Source: Clostridiaceae bacterium (GTDB lineage: Bacteria; Bacillota_I; Bacilli_A; Erysipelotrichales; Coprobacillaceae). From it: DNA of 64,000 bases. This document shows, one piece after another, positions 15,858-24,603 of the stretch (position 1 is the first letter of the stretch; each line of letters starts with the position of its first letter). The translations under genes were made by a program, and so were the position numbers. Where the stretch lies: assembly GCA_902363625.1 (NCBI GenBank), contig CABJAS010000004.1:1-64000 (forward strand), read 5' to 3'. The notes beneath the pieces were generated by a model. The model worked only from the letters and a program-made list of their open reading frames with translations, had not been told where the DNA came from and did no database searches.

Positions 15858-16689
15858 AGTAGATTTCTATTTAAAAGATTTAGCAAGCCGCTTTCCCAAA
15901 GACCGGGAGAACTATTATTTAAGCTATAGCGGTGGAAAAGACAGTCACTTCTTGTATTGGTTCATAAAAGAGTATTTAAAGGACAATAAGATAAAAATAG
16001 TAAGTGTTAACACATACATGGAACATCCAGAAATATTCGCACGTATGAAGAAATATGCTGATGTTATTTTAATTCCTAAGCTAAAGCCTTTTGAAATAAA
16101 AGAGAAGTTTGGTATTCCTTGTTTTAGCAAAGCGCAAGACGATGTTATCTATTACATTCAAAAAGGGAGTAAAAGCGAATCTAGGTTAAGAAGATTTTAT
16201 GCGACAGATGATAGTATGCATAATGTATCTAAAAAAGCAAGAGAATACGTTTTAAGCGGTCATGCGCACAAGATTAGTCCGTTATGTTGTAAATATCTTA
16301 AAAAGGAACCCTTTCGAGAATTTGAAAGAGAGACAGGAAAACACCCCATATTAGGCGTTCGAGGTGTTGAAAGTTTACAGCGATCTAGTCAGTACAAAAG
16401 TTGTTTTACAAAGGACGGTAAGTTTACACCTTTATGGGATTTAACGGATTCCATGTTAAATCAAATCTATAAAAAATACGATATCGAAATACCTGATATT
16501 TATAACTATGTAAGTCGCACCGGATGCGCGGGTTGTCCTTATGGAAGTTGGAAAGGCGAAACAAAAACAGAGCTAGATTTACTTCCAGAGAATAAAAGAA
16601 AATTTACAATAAGCTACTTCAGAGAAAGTTACGATGTATTAGGAATAGATTACAAACACCAGCAGTTTAATTTAAATTTGGCGGAATAA
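15850..16689 (+). CDS. PAPS reductase-like protein (PP-loop ATPase family)
   Basis: 279 aa. The PP-loop SYSGGKDSHFL (residues 25-35) binds ATP or PAPS. Cysteine motifs follow: SPLCCKYLKK (about 146-155), HPILGVRGVES..R, and a C-terminal TGCAGCPYG (about 224). This layout is shared by PAPS reductases and by DndC-type and thiolation enzymes, and often binds an Fe-S cluster. A sulfate-reduction role is unlikely for a phage; nucleic-acid sulfur modification is possible but unproven. GAGGAGG precedes the ATG. Confidence 0.82.
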   Translation: MDEVDFYLKDLASRFPKDRENYYLSYSGGKDSHFLYWFIKEYLKDNKIKIVSVNTYMEHPEIFARMKKYADVILIPKLKPFEIKEKFGIPCFSKAQDDVIYYIQKGSKSESRLRRFYATDDSMHNVSKKAREYVLSGHAHKISPLCCKYLKKEPFREFERETGKHPILGVRGVESLQRSSQYKSCFTKDGKFTPLWDLTDSMLNQIYKKYDIEIPDIYNYVSRTGCAGCPYGSWKGETKTELDLLPENKRKFTISYFRESYDVLGIDYKHQQFNLNLAE

Positions 16690-16725
16690 TGATAATTGAT
16701 TTAAAGAAGAAAAGAGGAGAGGAAT

Positions 16726-16956
16726 ATGAAAATAAGGATTACTGGAAGTTTTCAGTTTACCGATGGCAGTGATTGTTGCCGCGAAAATGGCGATCTATCA
16801 GTGCTGTATGAAGTTCCGAAGTCTTGGAGTAAATGGGATAACAACAAAAAAGAGGAATGGTTAAATAAAAATTACGATAAAATTAATCGGCATATGCATG
16901 ATTCTATGTGTGTGGTTGCCTCTATACCAGATGTAGAAGATATAGAAGAATTTTAA
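16726..16956 (+). CDS. Hypothetical phage protein, 76 aa
   Basis: Starts MKIRITGSFQFTDGSDCCRE after GAGGAGAGG. Beta-rich at the start, helical and acidic at the end. No family recognised. A 27-codon ORF (16689-16772) overlaps its 5' end in another frame and is probably spurious. Confidence 0.6.
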   Translation: MKIRITGSFQFTDGSDCCRENGDLSVLYEVPKSWSKWDNNKKEEWLNKNYDKINRHMHDSMCVVASIPDVEDIEEF

Positions 16957-16992
16957 ATATTTGAGCAGCTTATTGTCGCGAAGAAAAGAAAA

Positions 16993-17271
16993 ATGAAACA
17001 ACTTGATATATTTGGTAAAGAAACAGATATCAGTCTATTAGTTCATACAATAGATATAAAACCAAAAGATCGAACTATTAAAGGAAAGTTTAGAAGTTAT
17101 TTTGGATTCTATAAAGATCACAAATGCAAAGAATGTCAACATCATATCGTGTTGCACAGTAATAATAAAAAATTTCATAAATGCAGAATGATTGGTATTT
17201 CAAATTCTTCTGCAACAGATATACGTCTTAAAGATTATGCTTGTAAGTTATTTATAGCGGAGGAAAAATGA
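16993..17271 (+). CDS. Phage zinc-ribbon-like protein, 92 aa
   Basis: Contains CKECQHH (about 45-51) and a later CRMIG..DYACKLF, giving four cysteines plus histidines that could bind zinc. Small cysteine-rich proteins of this type are common in the replication module of Firmicutes phages. The ribosome binding site is weak. The stop overlaps the next start by 4 bases. Confidence 0.65.
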   Translation: MKQLDIFGKETDISLLVHTIDIKPKDRTIKGKFRSYFGFYKDHKCKECQHHIVLHSNNKKFHKCRMIGISNSSATDIRLKDYACKLFIAEEK

Positions 17272-17459
17272 TAAAAGAGGATGATATAAAAATCGGAAAC
17301 AAATTTATAGGTGATATAAACGGTTTTGAATTTGAAATAATCGATTTAAAGAATGATAATGGCTCGGAATATGTAACTATCAAAGACGGAAAGAACAAAA
17401 AGTATGATATTTCAATATGTGCATTCAGAAATTTATTAATAACGAAAGTGAGGGATTAG
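17268..17459 (+). CDS. Hypothetical phage protein, 63 aa
   Basis: ATG overlaps the preceding stop (AAATGATAA), with GGAGG upstream inside the previous gene. The sequence (DDIKIGNKFIGDINGFEFEIIDLK) suggests a small beta-barrel. Function unknown. Confidence 0.6.
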   Translation: MIKEDDIKIGNKFIGDINGFEFEIIDLKNDNGSEYVTIKDGKNKKYDISICAFRNLLITKVRD

Positions 17460-17461
17460 AA

Positions 17462-17809
17462 ATGTTAACATTACCAATAAAAAAACAATGGTTTAACATG
17501 ATCTTAAAAGGAGTTAAAAAAGAAGAATACAGGGATATTAAACCGTATTACACATCTAGGTTTTCTAAACTTTTTGGGATATCTAAACATACATTACTTT
17601 ACTATGACGGTCAGAACTACAATGTCGATTTTGAAAATAGTTGTGCTTATATAAAATTTAGAAATGGTTATTCTAAAAATTCTCCTAGTTTTATTGCAAC
17701 AGTAAGTATCTCTATTGGAGAAGGTAATCCGGAATGGGGAGCAGAGCCAAACAAGAAATATTATGTATTAAAAATTTTAGGAATTGAGGAGGCAAAAGAG
17801 AATGGATAA
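17462..17809 (+). CDS. ASCH/PUA-like domain protein, 115 aa
   Basis: The ATG at 17462 gives MLTLPIKKQWFNMILKGVKKEEYRDIKPYY, the typical start of phage ASCH-domain proteins (PUA-like fold, predicted RNA or modified-nucleic-acid binding). GTGAGGG lies upstream; an in-frame start further up would overlap the previous gene. Close to a PAPS-reductase-like gene, which may or may not be meaningful. Confidence 0.78.
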   Translation: MLTLPIKKQWFNMILKGVKKEEYRDIKPYYTSRFSKLFGISKHTLLYYDGQNYNVDFENSCAYIKFRNGYSKNSPSFIATVSISIGEGNPEWGAEPNKKYYVLKILGIEEAKENG

Positions 17810-18017
17810 AATTAAATATTGCCCTGATTTAACAACTTACAGTGAAAGACAAGGTTATTCAATAGGTTCGGGAATGATTAAAGAAATACACTTAAACGAA
17901 TGTATTAAAGAAAAATGTGCAGCTTATAGAGACGGTATTTGCGAAAAGTATGGTAATTTTGTGGAGGTAAAAGAGGATGGGCAAATATCAAAAAATAACA
18001 AAACAAGATGTTCTTAA
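17802..18017 (+). CDS. Hypothetical cysteine-containing phage protein, 71 aa
   Basis: The ATG at 17802 is preceded by GAGGAGG. Contains YCPD, then NECIKEKCAAY and DGICEKYG, a spacing that could bind a metal. Overlaps both neighbours by a few bases, as in compact phage operons. Confidence 0.6.
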   Translation: MDKIKYCPDLTTYSERQGYSIGSGMIKEIHLNECIKEKCAAYRDGICEKYGNFVEVKEDGQISKNNKTRCS

Positions 18018-18300
18018 TTTGATGATGGATATTGATTTAAGTGTAATGAGCAGTATAAATATTATGAGTATTTCTTGTATATCAAATTGTCTTGAAACAA
18101 GTAAATATCAAGTTAGAAAATATATTAAGGAACTTAAAAATGATGGTTTAGTTGATAAGGATTGTTGCTGTATTGATCCCGAATATTCTAGCCGTTGCTA
18201 TTTTGGTTTTAAAATAACTGATAAAGTTAAAAAAATGTATCAATACAAAGAGAAAAAACAGAAATATCACAATCATATTAATAAAATATGGGGATATTAA
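17977..18300 (+). CDS. Winged-helix-like phage protein, 107 aa
   Basis: Residues 5-60 look like a winged helix: KQDVLNLMMDIDLSVM, then CISNCLETSKYQVRKYIKELKNDGLVDKD. This suggests a DNA-binding regulator. Several cysteines (CCCID) follow. It overlaps the preceding gene by 41 bases; GGAGG lies upstream. Confidence 0.6.
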   Translation: MGKYQKITKQDVLNLMMDIDLSVMSSINIMSISCISNCLETSKYQVRKYIKELKNDGLVDKDCCCIDPEYSSRCYFGFKITDKVKKMYQYKEKKQKYHNHINKIWGY

Positions 18301-18314
18301 GGAGGTAAAAGAGA

Positions 18315-18590
18315 ATGAATAAATATCAAGAAGCGTTAAACGAAATTTGCTCACAATGTAAACATAGTCCAAAATGTAGGATGTTTAAAACCAAATGTTC
18401 TGAATATGAGAACTTACAAGAATTAGTTAAAAAAGCAACACCTAAGAAACCAATAGAAAGACACTATGAAGACGATGGAGAACCTGAATATATAAAAGTG
18501 TGTTGTCCTGCTGGCTGTAAAGTTCAAGTTGGTAGTTATTACAATTTTTGTCCAGAATGTGGGCAAGCATTAGATTGGAGTTTTGAATGA
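18315..18590 (+). CDS. Phage zinc-ribbon protein, 91 aa
   Basis: Two cysteine clusters: CSQCKHSPKC (about 12-21) and a C-terminal zinc ribbon with CCPAGC and CPECGQALDW (about 64-88). TTAAGGAGG precedes the ATG. Its stop overlaps the next start (AATGA). Confidence 0.7.
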   Translation: MNKYQEALNEICSQCKHSPKCRMFKTKCSEYENLQELVKKATPKKPIERHYEDDGEPEYIKVCCPAGCKVQVGSYYNFCPECGQALDWSFE

Positions 18591-18736
18591 TAGATCCTGA
18601 AAGAAGAATCGTGATCAACGGACACAACATAGAAGAATACTTATGGCGGGGAGAACTGCTTGTTTATATAAATGGCTTGCTGTTTAATGGAACATACGAG
18701 GAAGCACAGCGTAAATGTTGGGAGGAAAGAATATGA
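18587..18736 (+). CDS. Small phage protein upstream of ssb, 49 aa
   Basis: ATG overlaps the previous stop and its own TGA overlaps the ssb ATG (ATATGA), a tight translational chain. Starts MIDPERRIVINGHNIEEYLW. Two hydrophobic beta-like strands; family unknown. Confidence 0.6.
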   Translation: MIDPERRIVINGHNIEEYLWRGELLVYINGLLFNGTYEEAQRKCWEERI

Positions 18737-19191
18737 TAAATCGTGTAGTATTAGTTGGACGTATGACAAGAGATCCTGAACTTAGAAGGACTTCTTCCGG
18801 CGCAGCAGTAACAAGCTTCTCACTTGCAATTAACCGTAATTTTTCAAGTGCTAATGGAGAACGTCAGACAGATTTTATTAACTGTATCGTTTGGAATAAA
18901 GCAGCGGAAAATGTTGAACGTTATTGTTCAAAAGGTTCATTGGTCGGTGTAGAAGGTAGAATCCAATCACGGCAATATGATGCCCAAGATGGTACAAAAC
19001 GTACTGTTGTTGAAGTTGTGTGCGATTCTGTTCAGTTCTTAGAAACAAAGGCTAGAGAATCCAATCCTCAACAATTTATGGACAGTATCCCGGTTGGTCA
19101 GGATCCATTCAATACTCCGGGCAATGATCTTGATGTTGGTATGAATGAGAAAAATTATATAATTTTAGACGATCCAGATATACAATTTTAG
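18733..19191 (+). CDS. ssb: Phage single-stranded DNA-binding protein
   Basis: 152 aa, starting at the ATG at 18733 behind GGGAGG. The OB fold (about 1-106) is clear: MINRVVLVGRMTRDPELR, FINCIVWNKAAENVERYCSKG and VEGRIQSR. The tail ends ILDDPDIQF, resembling the acidic SSB C-terminal peptide that recruits partner proteins. Phage-encoded SSB protects single-stranded DNA and cooperates with RecT. Confidence 0.95.
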   Translation: MINRVVLVGRMTRDPELRRTSSGAAVTSFSLAINRNFSSANGERQTDFINCIVWNKAAENVERYCSKGSLVGVEGRIQSRQYDAQDGTKRTVVEVVCDSVQFLETKARESNPQQFMDSIPVGQDPFNTPGNDLDVGMNEKNYIILDDPDIQF

Positions 19192-19223
19192 TTACTAGAA
19201 GAAATAGAGGGGGAGATTGAGGT

Positions 19224-19733
19224 ATGACAAAAAAAGGATATACACAAGAGGAAACACAAATAATAGAAAGTGTTAAACTATATCTAAAAGCCATTAGAGC
19301 GTTAAAAATAGAAAGGTTTAATCTTAACTTAGAATTAGAAAATATCCCTACTCCTCAATCTCCTATATTTTCTGATGAACCAAAAGGAAATAGTGGAAGA
19401 ACGAAAGTAGAACAGTTAGATAGCTATATTATGCGCAGAGAGCTTTTAATTAAGCGTATGGCGTTGTTTGATGAAGAACTGAATAAGTTTACCCCATATA
19501 CTTATTTATTGAACACAGGGCAAAGAAATATCATAAATGCATATGTGAATAATCGTGGATATGCAGAAATGATAGAGATGCTTTCAAGCGTTTACTATAT
19601 TAGTGAAACTAAGTATCGTTACGAGATTAATAATATTTGTTTAACGCTTTCGAAGTATATCGATTACAATAATCCTCCTATGATTTCTGAAATAAATTAT
19701 AGATATAAAGTACTGCTAAGTTCTGTACAATAA
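19224..19733 (+). CDS. Probable late-gene regulator (ArpU/RinA-like position)
   Basis: 169 aa, mostly helical. The C-terminal third (RNIINAYVNNRGYAEMIEMLSSVYYISETKYRYEINNICLTL) resembles the sigma-like helix-turn-helix end of small regulators that activate late transcription. It is the last gene before the repeat array and structural operon, the usual place for such a factor. The assignment rests on position and weak resemblance. Confidence 0.5.
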   Translation: MTKKGYTQEETQIIESVKLYLKAIRALKIERFNLNLELENIPTPQSPIFSDEPKGNSGRTKVEQLDSYIMRRELLIKRMALFDEELNKFTPYTYLLNTGQRNIINAYVNNRGYAEMIEMLSSVYYISETKYRYEINNICLTLSKYIDYNNPPMISEINYRYKVLLSSVQ

Positions 19734-19739
19734 TAGAGC

Positions 19740-19801
19740 TGCGGTAAAAGTGCGGTAGTTTTGCGGTAAAAGTGCGGTAAAGTTGCGGTAGTTTTGCGGA
19801 T
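19740..19801. repeat. Six tandem 11-bp repeats of TGCGGTA plus 4-base spacer
   Basis: TGCGGTA starts at 19740, 19751, 19762, 19773 and 19784, and TGCGGAT at 19795, with an exact 11-base period. Spacers are AAAG, GTTT, AAAG, AAGT and GTTT. All copies are on one face of the helix and the array is non-coding, between the presumed late regulator and the terminase genes. It looks like a protein-binding array. Confidence 0.85.
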
Positions 19802-19940
19802 GATTACCATGCTATTATGCTATTGTAGAAATAATTCTCTACAGAGAGATGCTGAAAAGTATCTCTTTTACTTTATTTGAGGGTGTCACTTTATTTTGTT
19901 GAAATGCCATTTATTAAACTCCCTATCTTAAATATACTAC

Positions 19941-19970
19941 TTGTGGCACCTTTAAACATTGTAGTATAAT
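19941..19970 (+). promoter_or_regulatory. Promoter of the membrane-protein pair
   Basis: TTGTGG (19941-19946) and TATAAT (19965-19970) with an 18-base spacer, upstream of an AGAGGAGGAG site and the gene at 20002. It gives this insertion its own expression, probably in the lysogen. Confidence 0.6.
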
Positions 19971-20001
19971 GTAAGAAACAAGAGAATTAGAGGAGGAGAA
20001 G

Positions 20002-20379
20002 ATGGTAAGTATATCAGTAACAGTTATAGCATCTATGCTATCTGGTATAGTATCAACTTTTTTAACAGTTTGGTACTATAAAAAACAGGAAATAAGACGG
20101 AGAAAGTTGGATTTATTATCAGTTATATTACAACATATAAATTGTTTGACACCATCATCAGATAACATAGAAAGAAAAGAAGTACTAGCAGGGTGTCTAA
20201 ATGAGGCTTTTGTAATATTTAATTCTAACAAAGAAATAACAAATTTATTAGAAGACATGAAAATTTCAGTTACCGAGGTAAAATTAGCAAAAGTTATTAA
20301 GTTAATGTGTATTGAATTAAAACTTAATTGTGCCAAATTAAGTGATGAATTCATAACGAAACCATTTACAATAAAATAA
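20002..20379 (+). CDS. Membrane-anchored protein, 125 aa, possible superinfection-exclusion factor
   Basis: N-terminal transmembrane helix (about 5-25, VTVIASMLSGIVSTFLTVWYY), then a basic stop-transfer segment (KKQEIRRRK) and a helical cytoplasmic domain of about 90 residues. It has its own promoter and is followed by a TTCG-loop terminator. This self-contained unit between the early and late modules resembles a moron gene. Function not recognised. Confidence 0.7.
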   Translation: MVSISVTVIASMLSGIVSTFLTVWYYKKQEIRRRKLDLLSVILQHINCLTPSSDNIERKEVLAGCLNEAFVIFNSNKEITNLLEDMKISVTEVKLAKVIKLMCIELKLNCAKLSDEFITKPFTIK

Positions 20380-20390
20380 GAATAACAACT

Positions 20391-20417
20391 AAGCACTTTC
20401 GAGTGCTTTTCTCTTAT
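20391..20417 (+). terminator. Terminator after the 125-aa membrane protein gene
   Basis: AAGCACT pairs with AGTGCTT across a TTCG tetraloop, followed by TTCTCTT. Confidence 0.7.
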
Positions 20418-20468
20418 TTAATGTTTTCTAAATAAAATTGAACAAACCTGTACATAGGAGGAAATTTT

Positions 20469-20954
20469 ATGAGTGGTCAAGATATTTTAAATATCTTTTT
20501 TATTGTAATAGTAGTGAGAATATTATTTCTTATGAGGAAGGAATTTAATAAGCTTGGTAATATTAACTATAAAAAATTAAAACAATATTTAAATGAACAA
20601 GGTTTTACTTATAAAAATATAAAAGATTATATTTGTAGTAATAGTACGAATTCAATAAGTCCTTATGAAATTGCTATGGATATTAAGTGTTATATTTATT
20701 CAAGTAAGACTTATGCTAAAGAGTTTTCTGGTATTGCAAAGTTTATAACAGCCGGTGTGACCATTACTAACTTGCTTGGAAGTTTTGGCTCATCAAAATC
20801 AAACTATTATCATTTGATAATGGGGGTATTAACTATATTTATTTGTGTATTCGGAGTGTTTATCCTTAATTATTTAAGAATTATTAGCGATGATGAATAC
20901 ATATTACGCGCTATTGAAGATTTTCAAAATGAGCTGAAAAAGAAGAAACCTTGA
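20469..20954 (+). CDS. Multi-helix membrane protein, 161 aa, unknown
   Basis: One N-terminal transmembrane helix (about 6-22) and a C-terminal pair (about 88-107 and 115-135). Between them is a soluble helical stretch (KLKQYLNEQGFTYKNIKDYI). GGAGG precedes the ATG. It is the second gene of the inserted membrane pair, followed by a terminator. A role in cell-envelope modification or exclusion of other phages is possible but only inferred. Confidence 0.65.
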   Translation: MSGQDILNIFFIVIVVRILFLMRKEFNKLGNINYKKLKQYLNEQGFTYKNIKDYICSNSTNSISPYEIAMDIKCYIYSSKTYAKEFSGIAKFITAGVTITNLLGSFGSSKSNYYHLIMGVLTIFICVFGVFILNYLRIISDDEYILRAIEDFQNELKKKKP

Positions 20955-21008
20955 TTTTAACAGAGAATGAATCATTCTTTTTAATAGTTTTATATTTAGG
21001 TGTTTTTA

Positions 21009-21039
21009 AAAGAATCCAACTATTAGGATTCTTTTTTCT
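21009..21039 (+). terminator. Terminator after the membrane-protein pair
   Basis: AAAGAATCC (21009-21017) pairs with GGATTCTTT (21026-21034), followed by further T's. Confidence 0.75.
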
Positions 21040-21161
21040 TTTAAGGCGATACAACAACATGAACACTAAACTAAAATACCCCAATCTACTGTTTTATAGT
21101 TCTTTAATTCTCCGTATGTTTTTTCTCCTCTTCAGAATAAATCAAGTTGTATCGTCTTAAA
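21040..21161. repeat. Long inverted repeat (16-bp arms) before the terminase genes
   Basis: TTTAAGGCGATACAAC (21040-21055) is complementary to GTTGTATCGTCTTAAA (21146-21161) with a single G-T position, enclosing 90 pyrimidine-rich bases without an ORF. It may be the closing stem of a structured leader, a packaging-site element, or the ends of a small non-autonomous element. Confidence 0.55.
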
Positions 21162-21223
21162 AGGAATGTTGATCATTTAAAGTATCATTATACAAAACAA
21201 CACAAAGGAGGTGGTGAGCGGCT

Positions 21224-21886
21224 TTGAAAGAAAATTGGGAACTAGCATATGAAGATTATAAAAAAGGTCTTAAACGCAAAGAAATAGCGCAAAAATACGG
21301 TGTTAGTATCAATACTGTGAAGTCATGGAAATCTCGCCACTGGAATACTTTAGAGGGCGCACCCCCTAAGAAGAAAAAGGGTGCACCCCTTAACAACAAG
21401 AATGCACTTAATAATCAAGGTGGAGCACCTCCTCAAAATACAAACGCCGAAAAGCATGGCTTCTTTAGTAAGTGGTTGCCAGAAGAAACGTTGGAGATCC
21501 TCGGAGAAGTAAAAGAGAAAAGTCCGCTTGATTTGCTGTGGGATAATATCCAGCTTCAGTACGCTGCTATTATTCGTGCTCAAAAACTGATGTATGTTAA
21601 GGATCAGCAAGATATGACGAAAGAGATATCTTTAACAAGCCCGGACACAACAGCATACGATGTTCAACAAGCATGGGACAAGCAAGCAAACTTCATGAGT
21701 GCACAATCAAGAGCGATGAAGACATTGGAATCTATGATCAAGCAGTATGATGAAATGCTGCATAAAGATTGGCAGCTAGCAACAGAGGAACAAAAAGCTA
21801 GAATTGCTAGTTTGAAAGCTAAGATAAGTGATCAAGAAGAGATTGAAGATACAAGTGAAACGGATGATATGATTTATGGAACGTAA
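21224..21886 (+). CDS. terS: Terminase small subunit, PBSX XtmA type
   Basis: 220 aa from a TTG start (perfect AAAGGAGGTGGTG upstream). The N-terminal helix-turn-helix (about 14-37: [19 protein letters not shown]) should bind the packaging site. Family-typical phrases follow: [47 protein letters not shown]. Together with the large subunit it forms the DNA-packaging motor. Confidence 0.9.
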   Translation: MKENWELAYEDYKKGLKRKEIAQKYGVSINTVKSWKSRHWNTLEGAPPKKKKGAPLNNKNALNNQGGAPPQNTNAEKHGFFSKWLPEETLEILGEVKEKSPLDLLWDNIQLQYAAIIRAQKLMYVKDQQDMTKEISLTSPDTTAYDVQQAWDKQANFMSAQSRAMKTLESMIKQYDEMLHKDWQLATEEQKARIASLKAKISDQEEIEDTSETDDMIYGT

Positions 21887-23225
21887 AAAGAAACAGACAA
21901 TTAAGTACGTTTTTAGTGAAAAACATATATCCTATATCAAACGGTGTGCCCAATGTACCATTAATGTTGCTGAAGGAGCGGTGCGTGCCGGTAAAACAGT
22001 AGATAACATTTATGCTTTTTATCATGAGTTGAAATCGACCGATGATAAGTTTCACTTAGCCACTGGGTCCACAGTCGCAAACGCGAAATTAAATATTGGT
22101 GATGCTAATGGATTTGGTTTAGAATACCTATTTCGTGGTCAATCACATTGGGGTAAATACAAAGACAATGAGGCACTTTTCATTAAAGGTCCTAGCACTA
22201 AGAACAAAATTAGAATTATTATTTTTGCCGGTGGTGGTAAAAAAGATAGTTTTAAGAAAATTAGAGGGAATTCCTATGGGATGTGGATAGCAACGGAAGT
22301 TAATCTTCATCATTCAAATACGATCAAGGAAGCAATGAATAGAACTATTGCTTCTCATAAAAGAAAAATATTTTGGGATTTAAACCCGGATAATCCTAAT
22401 GCTTTTATTTATACAGATTATATTGATAAGTATGAGCAAAAAGCAAATGATGGGGTATTCAAAGCGAATTATTACAATTATCAGCATTTTACCATTCATG
22501 ACAATAAAACTATCACAGAAGAAAGAAAACAAGAAATTATAAGCGAGTATGACATTCAATCAATATGGTATCAACGAGATATACTCGGTCGAAGGGTGGT
22601 AGCAGAAGGTCTTATTTATAGACAACTTGCTGATGATGTATCTTCTCAAAATTATGCTTATAGAGTAGATAAGCCACCGATTAACATTACAGATATTATT
22701 ATTGGGGTAGATTTTGGAGGAAGTGGATCAGCGCATACATTTGTTGCTACTGCACTAACTAGGGAGCAAGAAATATGCATTTTAGCTTCTCATAAGATAA
22801 ATTGTAAAGATTTGGATATTGATCCAGAAAAACTAGATAATGAATTTATTGATTTTTGCTATATGATCCAAAACAAATTCGGATCAATTACAACAGTTTA
22901 TTGTGATAGTGCCGAACAAACACTTATTAATGGATTAAGAAGCGCTTCTAGGAAAAATGGACTGAGAATCCGTATTGAAAACGCCTTAAAGGTTTCTGTT
23001 AATGAACGTATAAGGTTTGTTTCAAGGATGCTTGCACAACACAGACTAAATTATTTAAAAGATTTGTGCAAAACGTTTGAAGAAGCAATGTGCACCTGTA
23101 TTTGGAATCCTAAAAATAGAGTTGAGAATGAGAGACTTGACGATGGCACAAGTGATATTGATACATTAGATGCCTTTGAATATACTATCGAAAGAACTAT
23201 AGCAAGATTCATGAGGGAGGAATAA
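21876..23225 (+). CDS. terL: Terminase large subunit, PBSX family
   Basis: 449 aa, overlapping terS by 11 bases. The ATPase Walker A is EGAVRAGKT (residues 33-41). RNase-H-like nuclease residues include the aspartates in [17 protein letters not shown] and [11 protein letters not shown], and the late [13 protein letters not shown]. It powers DNA translocation and cuts concatemers at the portal. Confidence 0.94.
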   Translation: MERKKKQTIKYVFSEKHISYIKRCAQCTINVAEGAVRAGKTVDNIYAFYHELKSTDDKFHLATGSTVANAKLNIGDANGFGLEYLFRGQSHWGKYKDNEALFIKGPSTKNKIRIIIFAGGGKKDSFKKIRGNSYGMWIATEVNLHHSNTIKEAMNRTIASHKRKIFWDLNPDNPNAFIYTDYIDKYEQKANDGVFKANYYNYQHFTIHDNKTITEERKQEIISEYDIQSIWYQRDILGRRVVAEGLIYRQLADDVSSQNYAYRVDKPPINITDIIIGVDFGGSGSAHTFVATALTREQEICILASHKINCKDLDIDPEKLDNEFIDFCYMIQNKFGSITTVYCDSAEQTLINGLRSASRKNGLRIRIENALKVSVNERIRFVSRMLAQHRLNYLKDLCKTFEEAMCTCIWNPKNRVENERLDDGTSDIDTLDAFEYTIERTIARFMREE

Positions 23226-23226
23226 A

Positions 23227-24603
23227 ATGAAATTTGATAAAATGGCAAACCAAATTACAAAGTTGTTAAAAGAAGAAGGCATTGAATTGGATCAAGCTTT
23301 AACAGGTGAGGTCATATCAAAAATAGAACTGTGGTCACAGATGTATAAAAACAAAGGTCCATGGATAGATAATGGTGTAGTCAAATCTGCAAGTATTCCT
23401 TCCTCTATTGCAGGAGAAGTAGCAAGGTTGACAACATTAGAAGCAAAGATAGAAGTTGATGGATCCACAAAAGCAAACCTCATTAATAGTACTTTAGCCA
23501 ATATAAAAGAAAGATTAAGAGAATATGCTGAATATGGTTGTGCAAAAGGTAGTCTTATTTTTAAGCCTTATATTAAGGGCAATGGTATCAGCATACAGAT
23601 TGTTCAATCAGATTGTTTTTTTCCAGTTTCATTCGATGATAGTGGAAATATTACACGGTGTGTATTTACCGAACAATTCAGAGATGGTAAAAAAATATAT
23701 ACTAGACTTGAAATACATGAACTGAAAAATCAAATGCTGACCATTACTAATCGAGCATTTATGTCAATGAATGATGGAATATTAGGAAGTGAAATAGATT
23801 TAAAATGGGTTCCTCAATGGGTTCGACTAAAATACAGTGTTACTTTTGGAAATGTTGATCAATTACCATTTGGATATTATAGGTTTCCTATAGCGAATGA
23901 ATTTAATGCTCCGGTTGGAGCAAGCTGTTATTCAAAAGCTGTTCATTTAATCGCTGAAGCTGATAGAAGATATTCTCAGGAGTGCTGGGAGTTTGAGGCC
24001 AAAGAAGCAGCTGTAAACATCAGTGAATCTATGATGTACTACAATAAGGAGATTGGAGCATATCAAGCCCCTAAAGGAAAAGAAAGACTATATAGACCAT
24101 TTAGGTGGGACAAAGGTGCTTCTGATGAACCATTCATGAAGGACTATAGTCCAGATATTCGTATAGAACAATATTCAAAAGGATATGAAGAACAACTACG
24201 AAAAATTGAGTTTGCCTGTTCACTTGCTTATGGTACATTATCAAATGTAAACAATGTGGATAAAACAGCAGAAGAAATCAAGACAAGCAAGCAACGTTCA
24301 TATACAATGATAAGCGACAATCAAAAGGCATTACAAAAAGCATTAGAAAATTTAATTCATGCTATAGATTTTTATATAACGATTTATGATCTTGCTCCAC
24401 ATGGTAAGATCAATACCCAATTTGAATGGGACGATTCAATAATTGTTGACAGCGAGAAAGAACGTATAAGAGATATGCAGGAAGTAACAATGGGCATTTT
24501 ACCCAAATATATGTACATTATGAAATGGTATGGTCTTGATGAAAATAAGGCAAAGAAAATGGCTGACTCACAAACTAATGGATTAACATATGAGGATGAC
24601 TAA
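23227..24603 (+). CDS. Phage portal protein (SPP1 gp6-like)
   Basis: 458 aa, directly after terL. Typical portal features include the N-terminal WSQMYKNKGPW, the clip/wing phrases GCAKGSLIFKPYI and ISIQIVQSDCFFP, and the C-terminal KTAEEIKTSKQRSYTMISDNQKALQKALENLI helix region (about 350-385). It forms the dodecameric ring at the capsid vertex. Confidence 0.9.
   Translation: MKFDKMANQITKLLKEEGIELDQALTGEVISKIELWSQMYKNKGPWIDNGVVKSASIPSSIAGEVARLTTLEAKIEVDGSTKANLINSTLANIKERLREYAEYGCAKGSLIFKPYIKGNGISIQIVQSDCFFPVSFDDSGNITRCVFTEQFRDGKKIYTRLEIHELKNQMLTITNRAFMSMNDGILGSEIDLKWVPQWVRLKYSVTFGNVDQLPFGYYRFPIANEFNAPVGASCYSKAVHLIAEADRRYSQECWEFEAKEAAVNISESMMYYNKEIGAYQAPKGKERLYRPFRWDKGASDEPFMKDYSPDIRIEQYSKGYEEQLRKIEFACSLAYGTLSNVNNVDKTAEEIKTSKQRSYTMISDNQKALQKALENLIHAIDFYITIYDLAPHGKINTQFEWDDSIIVDSEKERIRDMQEVTMGILPKYMYIMKWYGLDENKAKKMADSQTNGLTYEDD

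Noticed and set aside
16689..16772. 27-codon ORF overlapping the end of the PAPS-reductase-like gene
   Set aside because: It overlaps the better-supported gene at 16726 for half its length and its start has no proper ribosome binding site.
20951..21160. 69-aa forward ORF after the membrane pair
   Set aside because: It runs through a clear terminator hairpin (21009-21034) and one arm of the long inverted repeat, has no ribosome binding site, and has composition expected of non-coding AT-rich DNA.
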